Of a stretch of DNA of 10,604 bases, positions 1 through 5,892 are shown one piece after another. Location: positions 1 through 10,604 of the forward strand of contig JADFKX010000059.1 of assembly GCA_022564695.1 (NCBI GenBank). Direction: 5' to 3'. Origin of the DNA: Chloroflexota bacterium. Its GTDB lineage: Bacteria > Chloroflexota > Dehalococcoidia > SM23-28-2 > RBG-16-64-32. Numbering within the stretch: the stretch's first letter is position 1; each line of letters begins with the position of its first letter. The notes beneath the pieces were generated by a model. The model saw only the letters and a program-made list of their open reading frames with translations, was not told the DNA's origin and made no database searches. A program made the position numbers and the translations under genes.

Positions 1-382
1 GGATGCGCACCGCCTCACCCTCCCGCTCGTCGGCGACGGCGATGAGGATGTGCTCCACACCCACGTACTCGTCCTTCAGCCGTTCCGCCTCCGCGTTCGC
101 CGCCTCCAGCATGCGCACGATGCGCGGCGTGGTGTATATCTGGACCACGTCGTAGGCGAGCTTGGGCGCCTTGGCCAGCGCCTCGGCGACGGCCTCGCGC
201 AGCTTGGCGCGGTCCACCTTGAGGTGCTCGAAGATGGCGGGCGCGACGCCGCCCTCGTGGGTGAGCAGCGCCATGAGGACGTGCTCCACGTCCCACTGGC
301 TGTGGCGCTCCTTGCGCACCATCTCCTGGCTGGCCGCCAGAATCTCCTGCGCCCCTTCCGTAAACCTGTCCTGTCTCATCAT
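1..382 (-). CDS. clpB: ATP-dependent disaggregase ClpB, N-terminal part (cut by window edge)
   Basis: Translating the minus strand from the ATG at 382 gives 127 codons open to the window edge, beginning MMRQDRFTEGAQEILAASQE. This is the Clp N-terminal domain with its two helical repeats: residues about 6-75 (containing VEHVLMALLTHEGG) and about 83-127 (containing YVGVEHILIAV). Family knowledge: ClpB is a cytosolic hexameric AAA+ machine that works with DnaK/DnaJ to dissolve heat-induced protein aggregates. Its N domain helps bind substrate. The AAA+ modules lie outside the window, so ClpA or ClpC cannot be strictly excluded, but the heat-shock context favours ClpB. The start is supported by GAGGTG 8 nt upstream. 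A second ATG directly follows the first and could serve instead. The gene is last in view of the dnaJ-hspR operon, 17 nt after the stop of the preceding gene, so it is probably under HspR control. Confidence 0.9.
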   Translation of the reverse strand, partial: MMRQDRFTEGAQEILAASQEMVRKERHSQWDVEHVLMALLTHEGGVAPAIFEHLKVDRAKLREAVAEALAKAPKLAYDVVQIYTTPRIVRMLEAANAEAERLKDEYVGVEHILIAVADEREGEAVRI

Positions 383-399
383 GTCAATTCACCTCTGCA

Positions 400-1167
400 T
401 TATCGTTCAAATGTAAACCCGTCAGGTAGCGGGTTCTTGGCAGCATGATTGATCACCTGTGTAATATCGCCGAATGCAATCTGCGTTGCAGGGACTCCGA
501 CTACGTTCACCCTTTCAGCCGCGACTGGCATTGGGGTGAAGACCAGTGCAGCGGCTACGTGCGGGTGAGACTCGAACCAGACAGTTCCGGCCTGAATCTG
601 CCGCAGCACCGCATCGGTCTGGCTTTGAAGTAGCTCTCGCTCGAACCCCACTGCGATGACGTAAGGAATATCGAGTCCCTGATGTTGCTCGGATGCCTCC
701 TGAAGCTTGTCGAATACGCGAGTAAGATCGTGCGTTCGAATCAGCTTGCATTCGACGAGCATATTGGGTCCGACGGTACGGACATCGGGCCTACCGTCCT
801 CGTAACGCAACCACCCCATCCGCAAACACCTGCCAGTGAGCGCAAACTGCATAACATGCAGCTCGAAGAGGATCGCTGCACATTCATCGGACTTTCGCAG
901 ATGAGCCACAAATCGTGCCTCGGCTGGCAGCCAGTATGGTTCGTATTCGAAGATCATCTCGGCGTCTAGTAGGAGATTGCCCAAACTCTGCCGCTCCAGA
1001 GCCGTGAGTGCGCGCTGGGCAATCACTTGGGTTTCGAGGGCGGCAAAGCCTTCCGCTAGGACGTGTTCTCCCCGTCTAAACATCTTAACCCTTATCCTGC
1101 CGATCAACTCCTTGAGTCGGAGAGCGGGCCTTAGCTCACGGAGCGAAACGAACACGCTATTACCCAC
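400..1167 (-). CDS. uncharacterised protein with PD-(D/E)XK nuclease-like signature
   Basis: This is a 255-residue protein of no family I can name. Its central part fits the PD-(D/E)XK nuclease layout: a helix with Glu102 (CAAILFELHVMQF), then Pro127-Asp128 (GRPDVRT), a short turn, then a hydrophobic strand ending Glu139-Cys-Lys141 (NMLVECK), and a following helix with Gln156 (FDKLQEASEQ). In the superfamily the Asp and Glu bind metal and the Lys supports catalysis. Activity here is inference, since DNA, RNA or a degenerate fold are all possible. There is no signal peptide or membrane segment, so it is probably cytosolic. The start is GTG, overlapping hspR by 8 nt, and is fixed by GGAGG 6 nt upstream inside hspR. 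It lies between hspR and clpB, so it is co-expressed with heat-shock genes. By hand count about 57% GC over 481-1080, lower than sampled flanking lines (about 68-78%), hinting at later acquisition. Confidence 0.72.
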   Translation of the reverse strand: MGNSVFVSLRELRPALRLKELIGRIRVKMFRRGEHVLAEGFAALETQVIAQRALTALERQSLGNLLLDAEMIFEYEPYWLPAEARFVAHLRKSDECAAILFELHVMQFALTGRCLRMGWLRYEDGRPDVRTVGPNMLVECKLIRTHDLTRVFDKLQEASEQHQGLDIPYVIAVGFERELLQSQTDAVLRQIQAGTVWFESHPHVAAALVFTPMPVAAERVNVVGVPATQIAFGDITQVINHAAKNPLPDGFTFER

Positions 1168-1519
1168 GCTTATCCTCCCCCTCCGGCACCGCCGGCAGCG
1201 TCCTGTCGCGATACGACTGGAGCTCCGCCCGCAGCCGCTCCATCTCCTCCTCCATCCGGGCGATATGTTCGTTCAAGCGGATCACCACCTCCGCGCCGGC
1301 CAGGTTCACGCCCAGGTCGTTCACCAGCCGCTGAATGCGGAGCAACCGCTCGATGTCGGCCCGCGAGTAGAACCGCACGCGCCCGCGGGAGCGCGAGGGT
1401 CGCACCAGCCCCAGCCGCTCGTAGTGGCGCAGGCTCTGGGCGTGCATCCCCACCATCCTGGCGGCGATGCTGATCACGAACAGCGGCTCGTCTTCGTGAA
1501 CGCTGTGACGGTCGGCCAT
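1160..1519 (-). CDS. hspR: heat-shock repressor HspR (MerR family)
   Basis: This 119-residue protein has a MerR winged helix-turn-helix at about residues 13-60: FVISIAARMVGMHAQSLRHY, then RLGLVRPSR and VRFYSRADIERL. Next comes the HspR-typical stretch NDLGVNLAGAEVVIRL (67-82) and a predicted coiled coil to about 104 (EHIARMEEEMERLRAEL) for dimerisation. Family knowledge: HspR represses dnaK/dnaJ/clpB-type operons at HAIR inverted repeats and is released on heat stress, with DnaK acting as co-repressor in Streptomyces. The ATG overlaps the dnaJ stop (TAATG, one shared base), so translation is coupled. A HAIR-like operator lies upstream of this operon, which suggests autorepression. No dnaK or grpE is seen in this locus, so any DnaK co-repressor must be encoded elsewhere. 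Confidence 0.93.
   Translation of the reverse strand: MADRHSVHEDEPLFVISIAARMVGMHAQSLRHYERLGLVRPSRSRGRVRFYSRADIERLLRIQRLVNDLGVNLAGAEVVIRLNEHIARMEEEMERLRAELQSYRDRTLPAVPEGEDKRG
1174..1184 (-). promoter_or_regulatory. double Shine-Dalgarno inside hspR for the nuclease-like gene
   Basis: On the minus strand two GGAGG motifs lie back to back (1180-1184 and 1174-1178), the nearer one 6 nt before the GTG at 1167. They sit within the last codons of hspR. They decide the GTG start and indicate translational coupling with an 8-nt gene overlap. Confidence 0.7.
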
Positions 1520-2532
1520 TACCCCGCACCCACCTTCTTCTTGCGCTCCTCCCGCAGCTTCTCGAACAGCTCCCGCTCGCGGTCGCTGAGCTCCTCCGGC
1601 AGGACTACACGCACACGCGCCAGAAGGTCGCCGCGTCCCTTCGCCTTCGCCTTGCCCTTCCCTTTCTCCTGCTGGCGCGGCATGCCCAGGCCGGACAGCC
1701 GGAACAGGCGCCCGTTCTGGGTCAGCGGCGGTATCTTCAGCGCCACCTGCTTGCCGGACAGCGTCGATACCTCCACCTCGCCGCCCAGGACGGCGTCCTC
1801 CAACGGCACGCCCACCTCCGTCGTCAGATCGTCCCCCTTGCGCTCGAACCGGGAGTGCGGGCGCACCTTGACGACGACATACAGATCGCCGCGAGGGCCG
1901 CCGCTTACACCCGTGTTGCCTTCGCCGGCGATGCGCACCCGCGAGCCGTCGCGGACGCCGGCCGGTATCTTCACCTCGATACGCTTGGGACGCAGCGAGG
2001 CGCCTGCGCCCTCACAGACGTGGCACACCGCGCCCGCTATCTGGCCGCTGCCGCCGCAGGTGGCGCAGGCCTCCTCCGATTGCAACTGCAGGAGCCGCGT
2101 GGCGCCCTGGAACGCCTCCTCCAACGTCACCTCCGCCGCGTACTCCACGTTCTGCCCCCGCATTGGGGCGCGACGACCCCTGAACGACTCGAGGATAGTC
2201 TCGAACGATCCGCCACCGCCGCGGCTGAACAGATCGCCCAGGTCGAAGCTCCGGCCGAACCAGGCGCCCGCGCCGCCGCCGGCCTGCCGCGCCTTCTCAA
2301 ACGCCTCCGCTTGCTCCCACCGCTCACCGTAGCGGTCGTACTTTTTCCGCTTCTCAGCGTCGGAGAGCACTTCGTAGGCGGTGTTGATCTGCTTGAACCG
2401 CTCCTCGGCCTTGGCATCGCCTGGGTTGACGTCGGGGTGGTACTTACGGGCCAGCCTGCGATACGCCTGCCGGATATCCTTCTCGGAAGAGGACCGGGAT
2501 ACGCTCAGGATATCGTAGAAGTTCTTTGCCAC
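1519..2532 (-). CDS. dnaJ: DnaJ/CbpA-type co-chaperone with half a zinc finger
   Basis: With the GTG start at 2532 the protein has 337 residues. The J domain spans residues 1-70 (NFYDILSVSRSSSEKDIRQA, with the HPD tripeptide at 32-34 that stimulates DnaK ATPase). A Gly/Phe-rich linker follows (about 84-110, including GAWFGRSFDLGDLFSRGGGG). Only two Cys motifs, CATCGGSG (from Cys156) and CHVCEGAG (from Cys170), stand where canonical DnaJ has four. The C-terminal substrate-binding beta domains run from about 183 to 312, interrupted by a Lys/Gly-rich insert (about 290-300). Role: presents unfolded clients to DnaK. A TTG at 2571 in the same frame would add 13 residues, but it coincides with the -35 box and the added residues do not fit the family. 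GTG then gives the usual start (V/M)AKNFYDIL. First gene of the dnaJ-hspR-nuclease-clpB operon. Confidence 0.9.
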   Translation of the reverse strand: MAKNFYDILSVSRSSSEKDIRQAYRRLARKYHPDVNPGDAKAEERFKQINTAYEVLSDAEKRKKYDRYGERWEQAEAFEKARQAGGGAGAWFGRSFDLGDLFSRGGGGSFETILESFRGRRAPMRGQNVEYAAEVTLEEAFQGATRLLQLQSEEACATCGGSGQIAGAVCHVCEGAGASLRPKRIEVKIPAGVRDGSRVRIAGEGNTGVSGGPRGDLYVVVKVRPHSRFERKGDDLTTEVGVPLEDAVLGGEVEVSTLSGKQVALKIPPLTQNGRLFRLSGLGMPRQQEKGKGKAKAKGRGDLLARVRVVLPEELSDRERELFEKLREERKKKVGAG

Positions 2533-2542
2533 TGTAACCTGT

Positions 2543-2571
2543 ATTGTACGTCCGTCAGATAGTAGAGTCAA
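2543..2571 (-). promoter_or_regulatory. sigma70-type promoter of the dnaJ-hspR-clpB operon
   Basis: On the minus strand TTGACT (2571-2566) and TACAAT (2548-2543) are separated by exactly 17 nt, each matching consensus at five of six positions. The predicted transcript start is near 2536, only about 4 nt before the GTG start at 2532, so the message would be almost leaderless. The -35 box is embedded in a CTTGACT half-site like one arm of the HspR operator. Confidence 0.7.
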
Positions 2572-2587
2572 GCTCTTTAGTAAAGAT

Positions 2588-2610
2588 ACTTGATAGTATC
2601 TCTATCAAGT
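2588..2610. promoter_or_regulatory. HspR operator (HAIR-like inverted repeat) between divergent heat-shock promoters
   Basis: ACTTGATAG (2588-2596) and CTATCAAGT (2602-2610) form a perfect 9-bp inverted repeat around TATCT. Read as CTTGATA-N7-TATCAAG it has the same 7-7-7 geometry and the CTTGA/TCAAG ends of the known HAIR consensus (CTTGAGT-N7-ACTCAAG). Additional TCAAG (2568-2572) and CTTGA (2613-2617) half-sites flank it, the first in the dnaJ -35 and the second in the hsp20 -35. This fits one HspR assembly silencing both directions. Confidence 0.8.
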
Positions 2611-2613
2611 TAC

Positions 2614-2642
2614 TTGACATGGTAATCACATTATGATACAAC
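2614..2642 (+). promoter_or_regulatory. candidate hsp20 promoter
   Basis: A perfect TTGACA (2614-2619) begins 3 nt after the HAIR-like repeat. Seventeen nt on lies TACAAC (2637-2642, four of six). An alternative -10, TATGAT (2632-2637, five of six), would need another -35. Either way the start lies about 75 nt before the hsp20 ATG, leaving an untranslated leader in which I see no clear structure pairing with the ribosome binding site. Confidence 0.55.
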
Positions 2643-2723
2643 AGAAGCACGGACAGAACGGCGGGCCAACCGGCGCAAACGGCGTCACGGGACAGCCCCA
2701 CAACACAAGGAGGCAGTATCGCC

Positions 2724-3194
2724 ATGAGAACCATCGTTCGTTGGGACCCGTTTGTTGATATGGAGCAGATGCGCCATCGGATGGACCGCATCTTCGGCGA
2801 TCTCCGGCCATGGCGCCTGGCGCCGCGTGCCGGCTCGGAGATCGGCTACTTCCCCCTGGACGTCTCCGAGACCGACGAGGCGTTCGAGGTCGAGGCCGCC
2901 CTGCCCGGCGTGAAGCCGGAGGACGTCGAAGTTCAGGTCCACGGTGACACCGTCACCATCAAGGGTAACGCCAAGGAGGAGGCTGAGGAGAATGGCAAGG
3001 ACTGGCTGCGCCGAGAGCGCCGCTACGGCGTCTTCGCCCGCTCCTTCACGCTTCCCACCGACATCGACGCCGCGAAGGCATCCGCGGACTTCGAGAACGG
3101 CCTGCTGAAGCTGCGCCTGCCGAAGTCCGAGGCTGCAAGGCCCAAGACAATCAAGGTGAGCACCAAGGGCGTCATCGAAGGCGAGAAGTCCTGA
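2724..3194 (+). CDS. hsp20: small heat-shock protein, Hsp20/alpha-crystallin family
   Basis: This 156-residue cytosolic holdase binds unfolding proteins without ATP and hands them to DnaK/ClpB. The N-terminal arm (1-42, MRTIVRWDPFVDMEQMRHRM) is the typical opening. The alpha-crystallin domain spans about 43-137: FPLDVSETDEAFEVEAALPG, VTIKGNAKEE, RRYGVFARSFTLP and the conserved NGLLKLRLPK. The C-terminal IKV (143-145) matches the I-x-I/V motif used in oligomer assembly. The start is set by a strong AAGGAGG (2707-2713) 10 nt before ATG. It is transcribed alone, divergent from the dnaJ operon and behind an HspR-type operator, so it should be heat-induced. It is followed by a hairpin terminator. 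Length and domain order are ordinary for the family. Confidence 0.96.
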   Translation: MRTIVRWDPFVDMEQMRHRMDRIFGDLRPWRLAPRAGSEIGYFPLDVSETDEAFEVEAALPGVKPEDVEVQVHGDTVTIKGNAKEEAEENGKDWLRRERRYGVFARSFTLPTDIDAAKASADFENGLLKLRLPKSEAARPKTIKVSTKGVIEGEKS

Positions 3195-3226
3195 GGCGCT
3201 AACGCGCCCCTTGCTCAGCTAACTCA

Positions 3227-3263
3227 GACCGCCAGGCGAAACGCCTGGCGGTCGTTCTTCCCC
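3227..3263 (+). terminator. hairpin terminator after hsp20
   Basis: GACCGCCAGGCG (3227-3238), loop AAA, CGCCTGGCGGTC (3242-3253): a perfect 12-bp stem followed by a pyrimidine run GTTCTTCCCC. It lies 32 nt past the hsp20 stop and 24 nt past the stop of the convergent hydrolase, so it may insulate both. A smaller GGCGC/GCGCC hairpin lies at 3195-3208. Confidence 0.85.
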
Positions 3264-3276
3264 TTCGAACCCAGGC

Positions 3277-5100
3277 TCAGGCGGCTACGATCTTCCCGCT
3301 CTCCACCTGATTCAGCGCCCGGTCCAGGTTACGCGCCGTGTGAATCAGCGCGATGTGAGTGAACGCCTGCGGATAGTTGCCCAGGAACTCACCCGTCCGC
3401 GCATTCACCATCTCCGAGTACAGGCCGACGTGATTACCTAGCCCCACCACCCGCTCGAAGATCGCCCTTGCCTCGTCCATGCGGCCACCCGTTACCAGCG
3501 CGCCAGCCAACCACAGGCTGCACATAGTGAACGCACCCTCGTCGCCGCCCACGCCGTCATCCGTCTCCGACGGCAGATAGCGATGGACAAGACCATCGCG
3601 CATTAGCTCCCTCTGCACCGTATCGATAGTGGCAACCATCCGCGGATCGTGCGCGGGCAGGAAACCGACCATGGGCATGAACAGAGTGCTGGCGTCCAGG
3701 TTGGTCGACCCGTAGGCCTGCACGAAGCTGCGGCGCTTCTCGTTCCAACCCTTCTCCAGGAGATCAGCCTTGATCGCCTCGCGGGCGCGCCGCCAGCGGT
3801 CGAAGTCCACCGGCCTCTCCAGAGCCTTCGCCAGGCGCAACCCCCGGTCCACCGCCACCCAGGCCATCAGCTTGGAGTAGACGAAGTGCTTGGGCTCCGA
3901 GCGCACCTCCCATATCCCGTTGTCCGCCTCCTTCCACCTGCGCAGCGCCGACTCCACCATCGCCTCCGTCAGAATCCACAACGAGTCGTCGATGATGCCG
4001 CCCGCGCGGTGGTACGAATCGAACGAGAGGAGCACCTCGCCGTAGATGTCCAGCTGGAACTGATGAAAGGCGTCGTTACCGATTCGCACGGGCGACGAGC
4101 CCCGGTAACCCTCCAGGTGGCCGAGCACTTCCTCAGTCATGGCGTGATGATCCACCTCGCGGCCGATGCCGTAGAGTGAGTGGATGTCCTCGCCGTGGCC
4201 GAATCCCAGTACCAGCCCCGCCAGCCACTCGATGAACGGGCGGGTGTAGGCGGTGTGCCCCAGACGGTGGAACACGTCCAGCGTGAAAGCGGCGTCGCGC
4301 AGCCAGCAGAAGCGGTAGTCCCAGTTGCGGCTACCCCCGAACTGCTCCGGCAGCGAGGTGGTGACAGCGGCGCATATAGCGCCGGTGGGCATGTACAGTA
4401 GCAGGTGCAGCGCCAGCATGGAGCGCTTCACCACCTCCTCCCACCGTCCCATGTAGCGCCAGTCATGGGCGACGAACCGCCAGAACGCCTGCGTCCGCCC
4501 CAGCTTGCCGTAGACATCGCAGTCCTCCGGCAGCGGCGGCGAGTCATCATTCCAGCGCAGCAGGAAGGCCGTCCACTCACCCTCCTTCAGAGTGAAGCGG
4601 GCGCGGGCGCCGCCTTCGCTAGCCTCCAGCGGCACGCCGGACGTCATGCTCAAGCAATCTCCATTGAGACGCGCCACTACAGACCGGCCGTTCACGCTCA
4701 CTTCCGTAGGCGAGCGGGCGTAGTCCAGGCGAGGCTGAAACTCCAGCTCCATGTCTACGGAGCCGCGCTCGCAGCGCACTATCCGCACCACTTCATGGTC
4801 GCAGTGGGTGACCTCTTCCGCTACCGGCATGAAGTCGGTAAGGCTGACCGAGCCGCTGTCAGTCTGGAAGTTTGCTGCCAGGATGTTGCTCTCAGGCAGG
4901 TAAGAGTGGCCGTAGTTGAAGTCGCCAGCGGGCCGTATGCGGAAGTAGCCTCCGTTGGCATCGCCAACAAGGGCGGCAAATACGCTGGGCGAATCGAATC
5001 GCGGGAAGCAAAGCCAATCGATGGAACCGTCGCCGCTGACGAGTGCGGCGGAGTGCATATCCCCGATTACGCCGTAATCACTGATTCGCCTGTACGGCAT
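3277..5100 (-). CDS. glycoside hydrolase family 15 (glucoamylase/trehalase type)
   Basis: This 607-residue protein has the two-part layout of bacterial GH15: an N-terminal beta-sandwich (about 1-220, opening ISDYGVIGDMHSAALVSGDG and SIDWLCFPRFDSPSVF) and an (alpha/alpha)6 catalytic barrel (about 225-595). Key motifs are NWDYRFCWLRDA (259-270), GYRGSSPVRIGN (331-342), DNGIWEVR with probable general acid Glu398, and GGDEGAFTMCSLWLAGAL with probable general base Glu521. Family knowledge: an inverting exo-hydrolase acting on alpha-glucosides. Close bacterial relatives include mycobacterial GH15 trehalases, so glucoamylase versus trehalase cannot be settled from sequence. There is no signal peptide, so it is cytosolic and acts on glycogen, maltodextrin or trehalose. 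ATG at 5100 follows GGAGG. It stands alone and converges on hsp20. Confidence 0.93.
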   Translation of the reverse strand: MPYRRISDYGVIGDMHSAALVSGDGSIDWLCFPRFDSPSVFAALVGDANGGYFRIRPAGDFNYGHSYLPESNILAANFQTDSGSVSLTDFMPVAEEVTHCDHEVVRIVRCERGSVDMELEFQPRLDYARSPTEVSVNGRSVVARLNGDCLSMTSGVPLEASEGGARARFTLKEGEWTAFLLRWNDDSPPLPEDCDVYGKLGRTQAFWRFVAHDWRYMGRWEEVVKRSMLALHLLLYMPTGAICAAVTTSLPEQFGGSRNWDYRFCWLRDAAFTLDVFHRLGHTAYTRPFIEWLAGLVLGFGHGEDIHSLYGIGREVDHHAMTEEVLGHLEGYRGSSPVRIGNDAFHQFQLDIYGEVLLSFDSYHRAGGIIDDSLWILTEAMVESALRRWKEADNGIWEVRSEPKHFVYSKLMAWVAVDRGLRLAKALERPVDFDRWRRAREAIKADLLEKGWNEKRRSFVQAYGSTNLDASTLFMPMVGFLPAHDPRMVATIDTVQRELMRDGLVHRYLPSETDDGVGGDEGAFTMCSLWLAGALVTGGRMDEARAIFERVVGLGNHVGLYSEMVNARTGEFLGNYPQAFTHIALIHTARNLDRALNQVESGKIVAA

Positions 5101-5134
5101 CCCATCCCTCCGGACAAGTGCTAAATCCCTAGCA

Positions 5135-5163
5135 AATCTAATATAGACAACGCAGGCCGTAAA
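5135..5163 (-). promoter_or_regulatory. weak candidate promoter for the GH15 gene
   Basis: On the minus strand TTTACG (5163-5158) and TAGATT (5140-5135) are 17 nt apart, four of six matches each. An AT-rich TATATT overlaps it at 5145-5140. Downstream in the leader, TGCTA (5119-5123) and TAGCA (5130-5134) form a short inverted repeat that could be an operator. Evidence is limited to motif and position. Confidence 0.35.
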
Positions 5164-5178
5164 TGGAAGTCGCGTCGG

Positions 5179-5200
5179 GTGAATCGTTAGTGAATCGTAA
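5179..5200. repeat. 11-bp tandem direct repeat upstream of the GH15 gene
   Basis: GTGAATCGTTA (5179-5189) is followed directly by GTGAATCGTAA (5190-5200), ten of eleven bases identical. The period equals one DNA helical turn, and the pair lies about 16 nt upstream of the candidate -35. That position suits an activator binding site on the GH15 promoter. Function is inferred. Confidence 0.5.
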
Positions 5201-5205
5201 AGGCT

Positions 5206-5220
5206 AGGGGAGGCCCCTTT
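5206..5220. terminator. small hairpin after tag (weak terminator candidate)
   Basis: AGGGG (5206-5210), AGG loop, CCCCT (5214-5218). The T run follows it on the plus strand, where no gene ends. Read on the minus strand after the tag stop, the tail is only AGCCTTT. It may still end tag transcription, but weakly. Confidence 0.3.
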
Positions 5221-5233
5221 TGTCGGTGAGCAT

Positions 5234-5803
5234 CTACACCTCGTCGTACCGGAAGCAATCGATGGTGTGATCGTTGACCATCCCCACCGCCTGCATGAAG
5301 GCGTAGCAGATCGTCGGCCCGACGAACTTGAACCCTCGCCGCCGCAGCTCCCCGCTCATCGCCTCGGACTTCTCGGTCTTCGCCGGCATCTCAGACAGAG
5401 CCCGGAAACTGTTCTTGATCGGCCTACCATCCACGAACCGCCAGATGTACTCCTCGAAGGAGCCGAACTCCTCCCTGACCTCCAGGAAGCGCTGGGCGTT
5501 GTTTACGGTCGACGCAACCTTCAGCCGGTTGCGGACGATGCCCGCATCGGCAAGCAGGCGCTTCACATCTCGTTCGGTGTAGCGGGCGATTCGTGCAGCG
5601 TCGAAATTGTCGAACGCCCTGCGATAGTTCTCTCGCTTCTTGAGGATCGTCTCCCAGCTCAGCCCCGCCTGCGCCCCCTCAAGCGTGAGGAACTCGAACA
5701 GAGTACGGTCCTCGTGGACCGGAACGCCCCACTCCTTATCGTGATACGCCAGCATCAGGGGGCCGCTGGCCCAGGAGCAGCTTACTAGCGCTTTATCCGT
5801 CAC
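5234..5803 (-). CDS. tag: DNA-3-methyladenine glycosylase I
   Basis: With the GTG start at 5803 the protein has 189 residues, matching the usual Tag length (about 187). It excises 3-methyladenine from alkylated DNA as the first step of base-excision repair. Visible motifs: SCSWASGPLMLAYHDKEWGV (8-27), LEGAQAGLSWETILKKRE (41-58, with Glu42 and Trp50 matching the base-recognition Glu and Trp of E. coli Tag), GIVRNRLKV (88-96), NDHTIDCF (177-184). Zinc-snap ligands are Cys9, His21, His179 and Cys183. A GTG at 5857 would add 18 residues, but these read through a palindromic repeat element (5823-5844) and lack similarity to the family, so the shorter start is preferred. Last gene of the minus-strand series behind the acyl-CoA dehydrogenase. 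The 89-nt gap filled with repeats suggests partial independence. Confidence 0.95.
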   Translation of the reverse strand: MTDKALVSCSWASGPLMLAYHDKEWGVPVHEDRTLFEFLTLEGAQAGLSWETILKKRENYRRAFDNFDAARIARYTERDVKRLLADAGIVRNRLKVASTVNNAQRFLEVREEFGSFEEYIWRFVDGRPIKNSFRALSEMPAKTEKSEAMSGELRRRGFKFVGPTICYAFMQAVGMVNDHTIDCFRYDEV

Positions 5804-5822
5804 CCCACCACTCGCTTCACTC

Positions 5823-5844
5823 GCGACCTGAAGGTCGCCGCTAC
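5823..5844. repeat. REP-like palindrome, copy A
   Basis: GCGACCT-GA-AGGTCGC is a perfect 7-bp inverted repeat followed by CGCTAC. It shares the CCTGAAGG core and CCGCTAC tail with the element at 7108-7130, while the outer stem bases differ in a compensating way. It lies between the acyl-CoA dehydrogenase and tag. Confidence 0.7.
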
Positions 5845-5856
5845 GTCTTGTTCCCA

Positions 5857-5883
5857 CTCGTCCTGAGCCTGTCGAAGGATGAG
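5857..5883. repeat. REP-like imperfect palindrome with CCTGAGCCTGTCGAAGG core
   Basis: CTCGTCCT (5857-5864) pairs with AGGATGAG (5876-5883) with one G-T wobble, enclosing GAGCCTGTCGA. The core resembles an intergenic repeat I recall from many bacterial genomes (reverse complement CCTTCGACAGGCTCAGG). It is 12 nt from copy A and 9 nt from the stop of the dehydrogenase, and could stabilise or end that mRNA. Confidence 0.6.
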
Positions 5884-5892
5884 CGGCGATCT

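Noticed and set aside
977..2332. Plus-strand 451-codon open frame
   Set aside because: It is antisense to dnaJ, hspR and part of the nuclease-like gene. Its translation is Arg/Pro/Ser-rich with no domain, a by-product of high GC.
2643..2723. ROSE-type RNA thermometer in the hsp20 leader
   Set aside because: I found no stretch able to pair well with AAGGAGG, and no U(U/C)GCU-type motif.
5113..5134. CIRCE (HrcA) operator upstream of GH15
   Set aside because: Only a GTGCTAA half-site is present. The partner and the 9-nt spacing of CIRCE are missing.
5206..5220. Strong plus-strand terminator
   Set aside because: The hairpin with its T run points along the plus strand, where no gene ends. The stem is only 5 bp.
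5804..5857. Extended tag start at GTG 5857
   Set aside because: The added residues are translated from a palindromic repeat and have no counterpart in Tag proteins. The GTG at 5803 gives the normal length.
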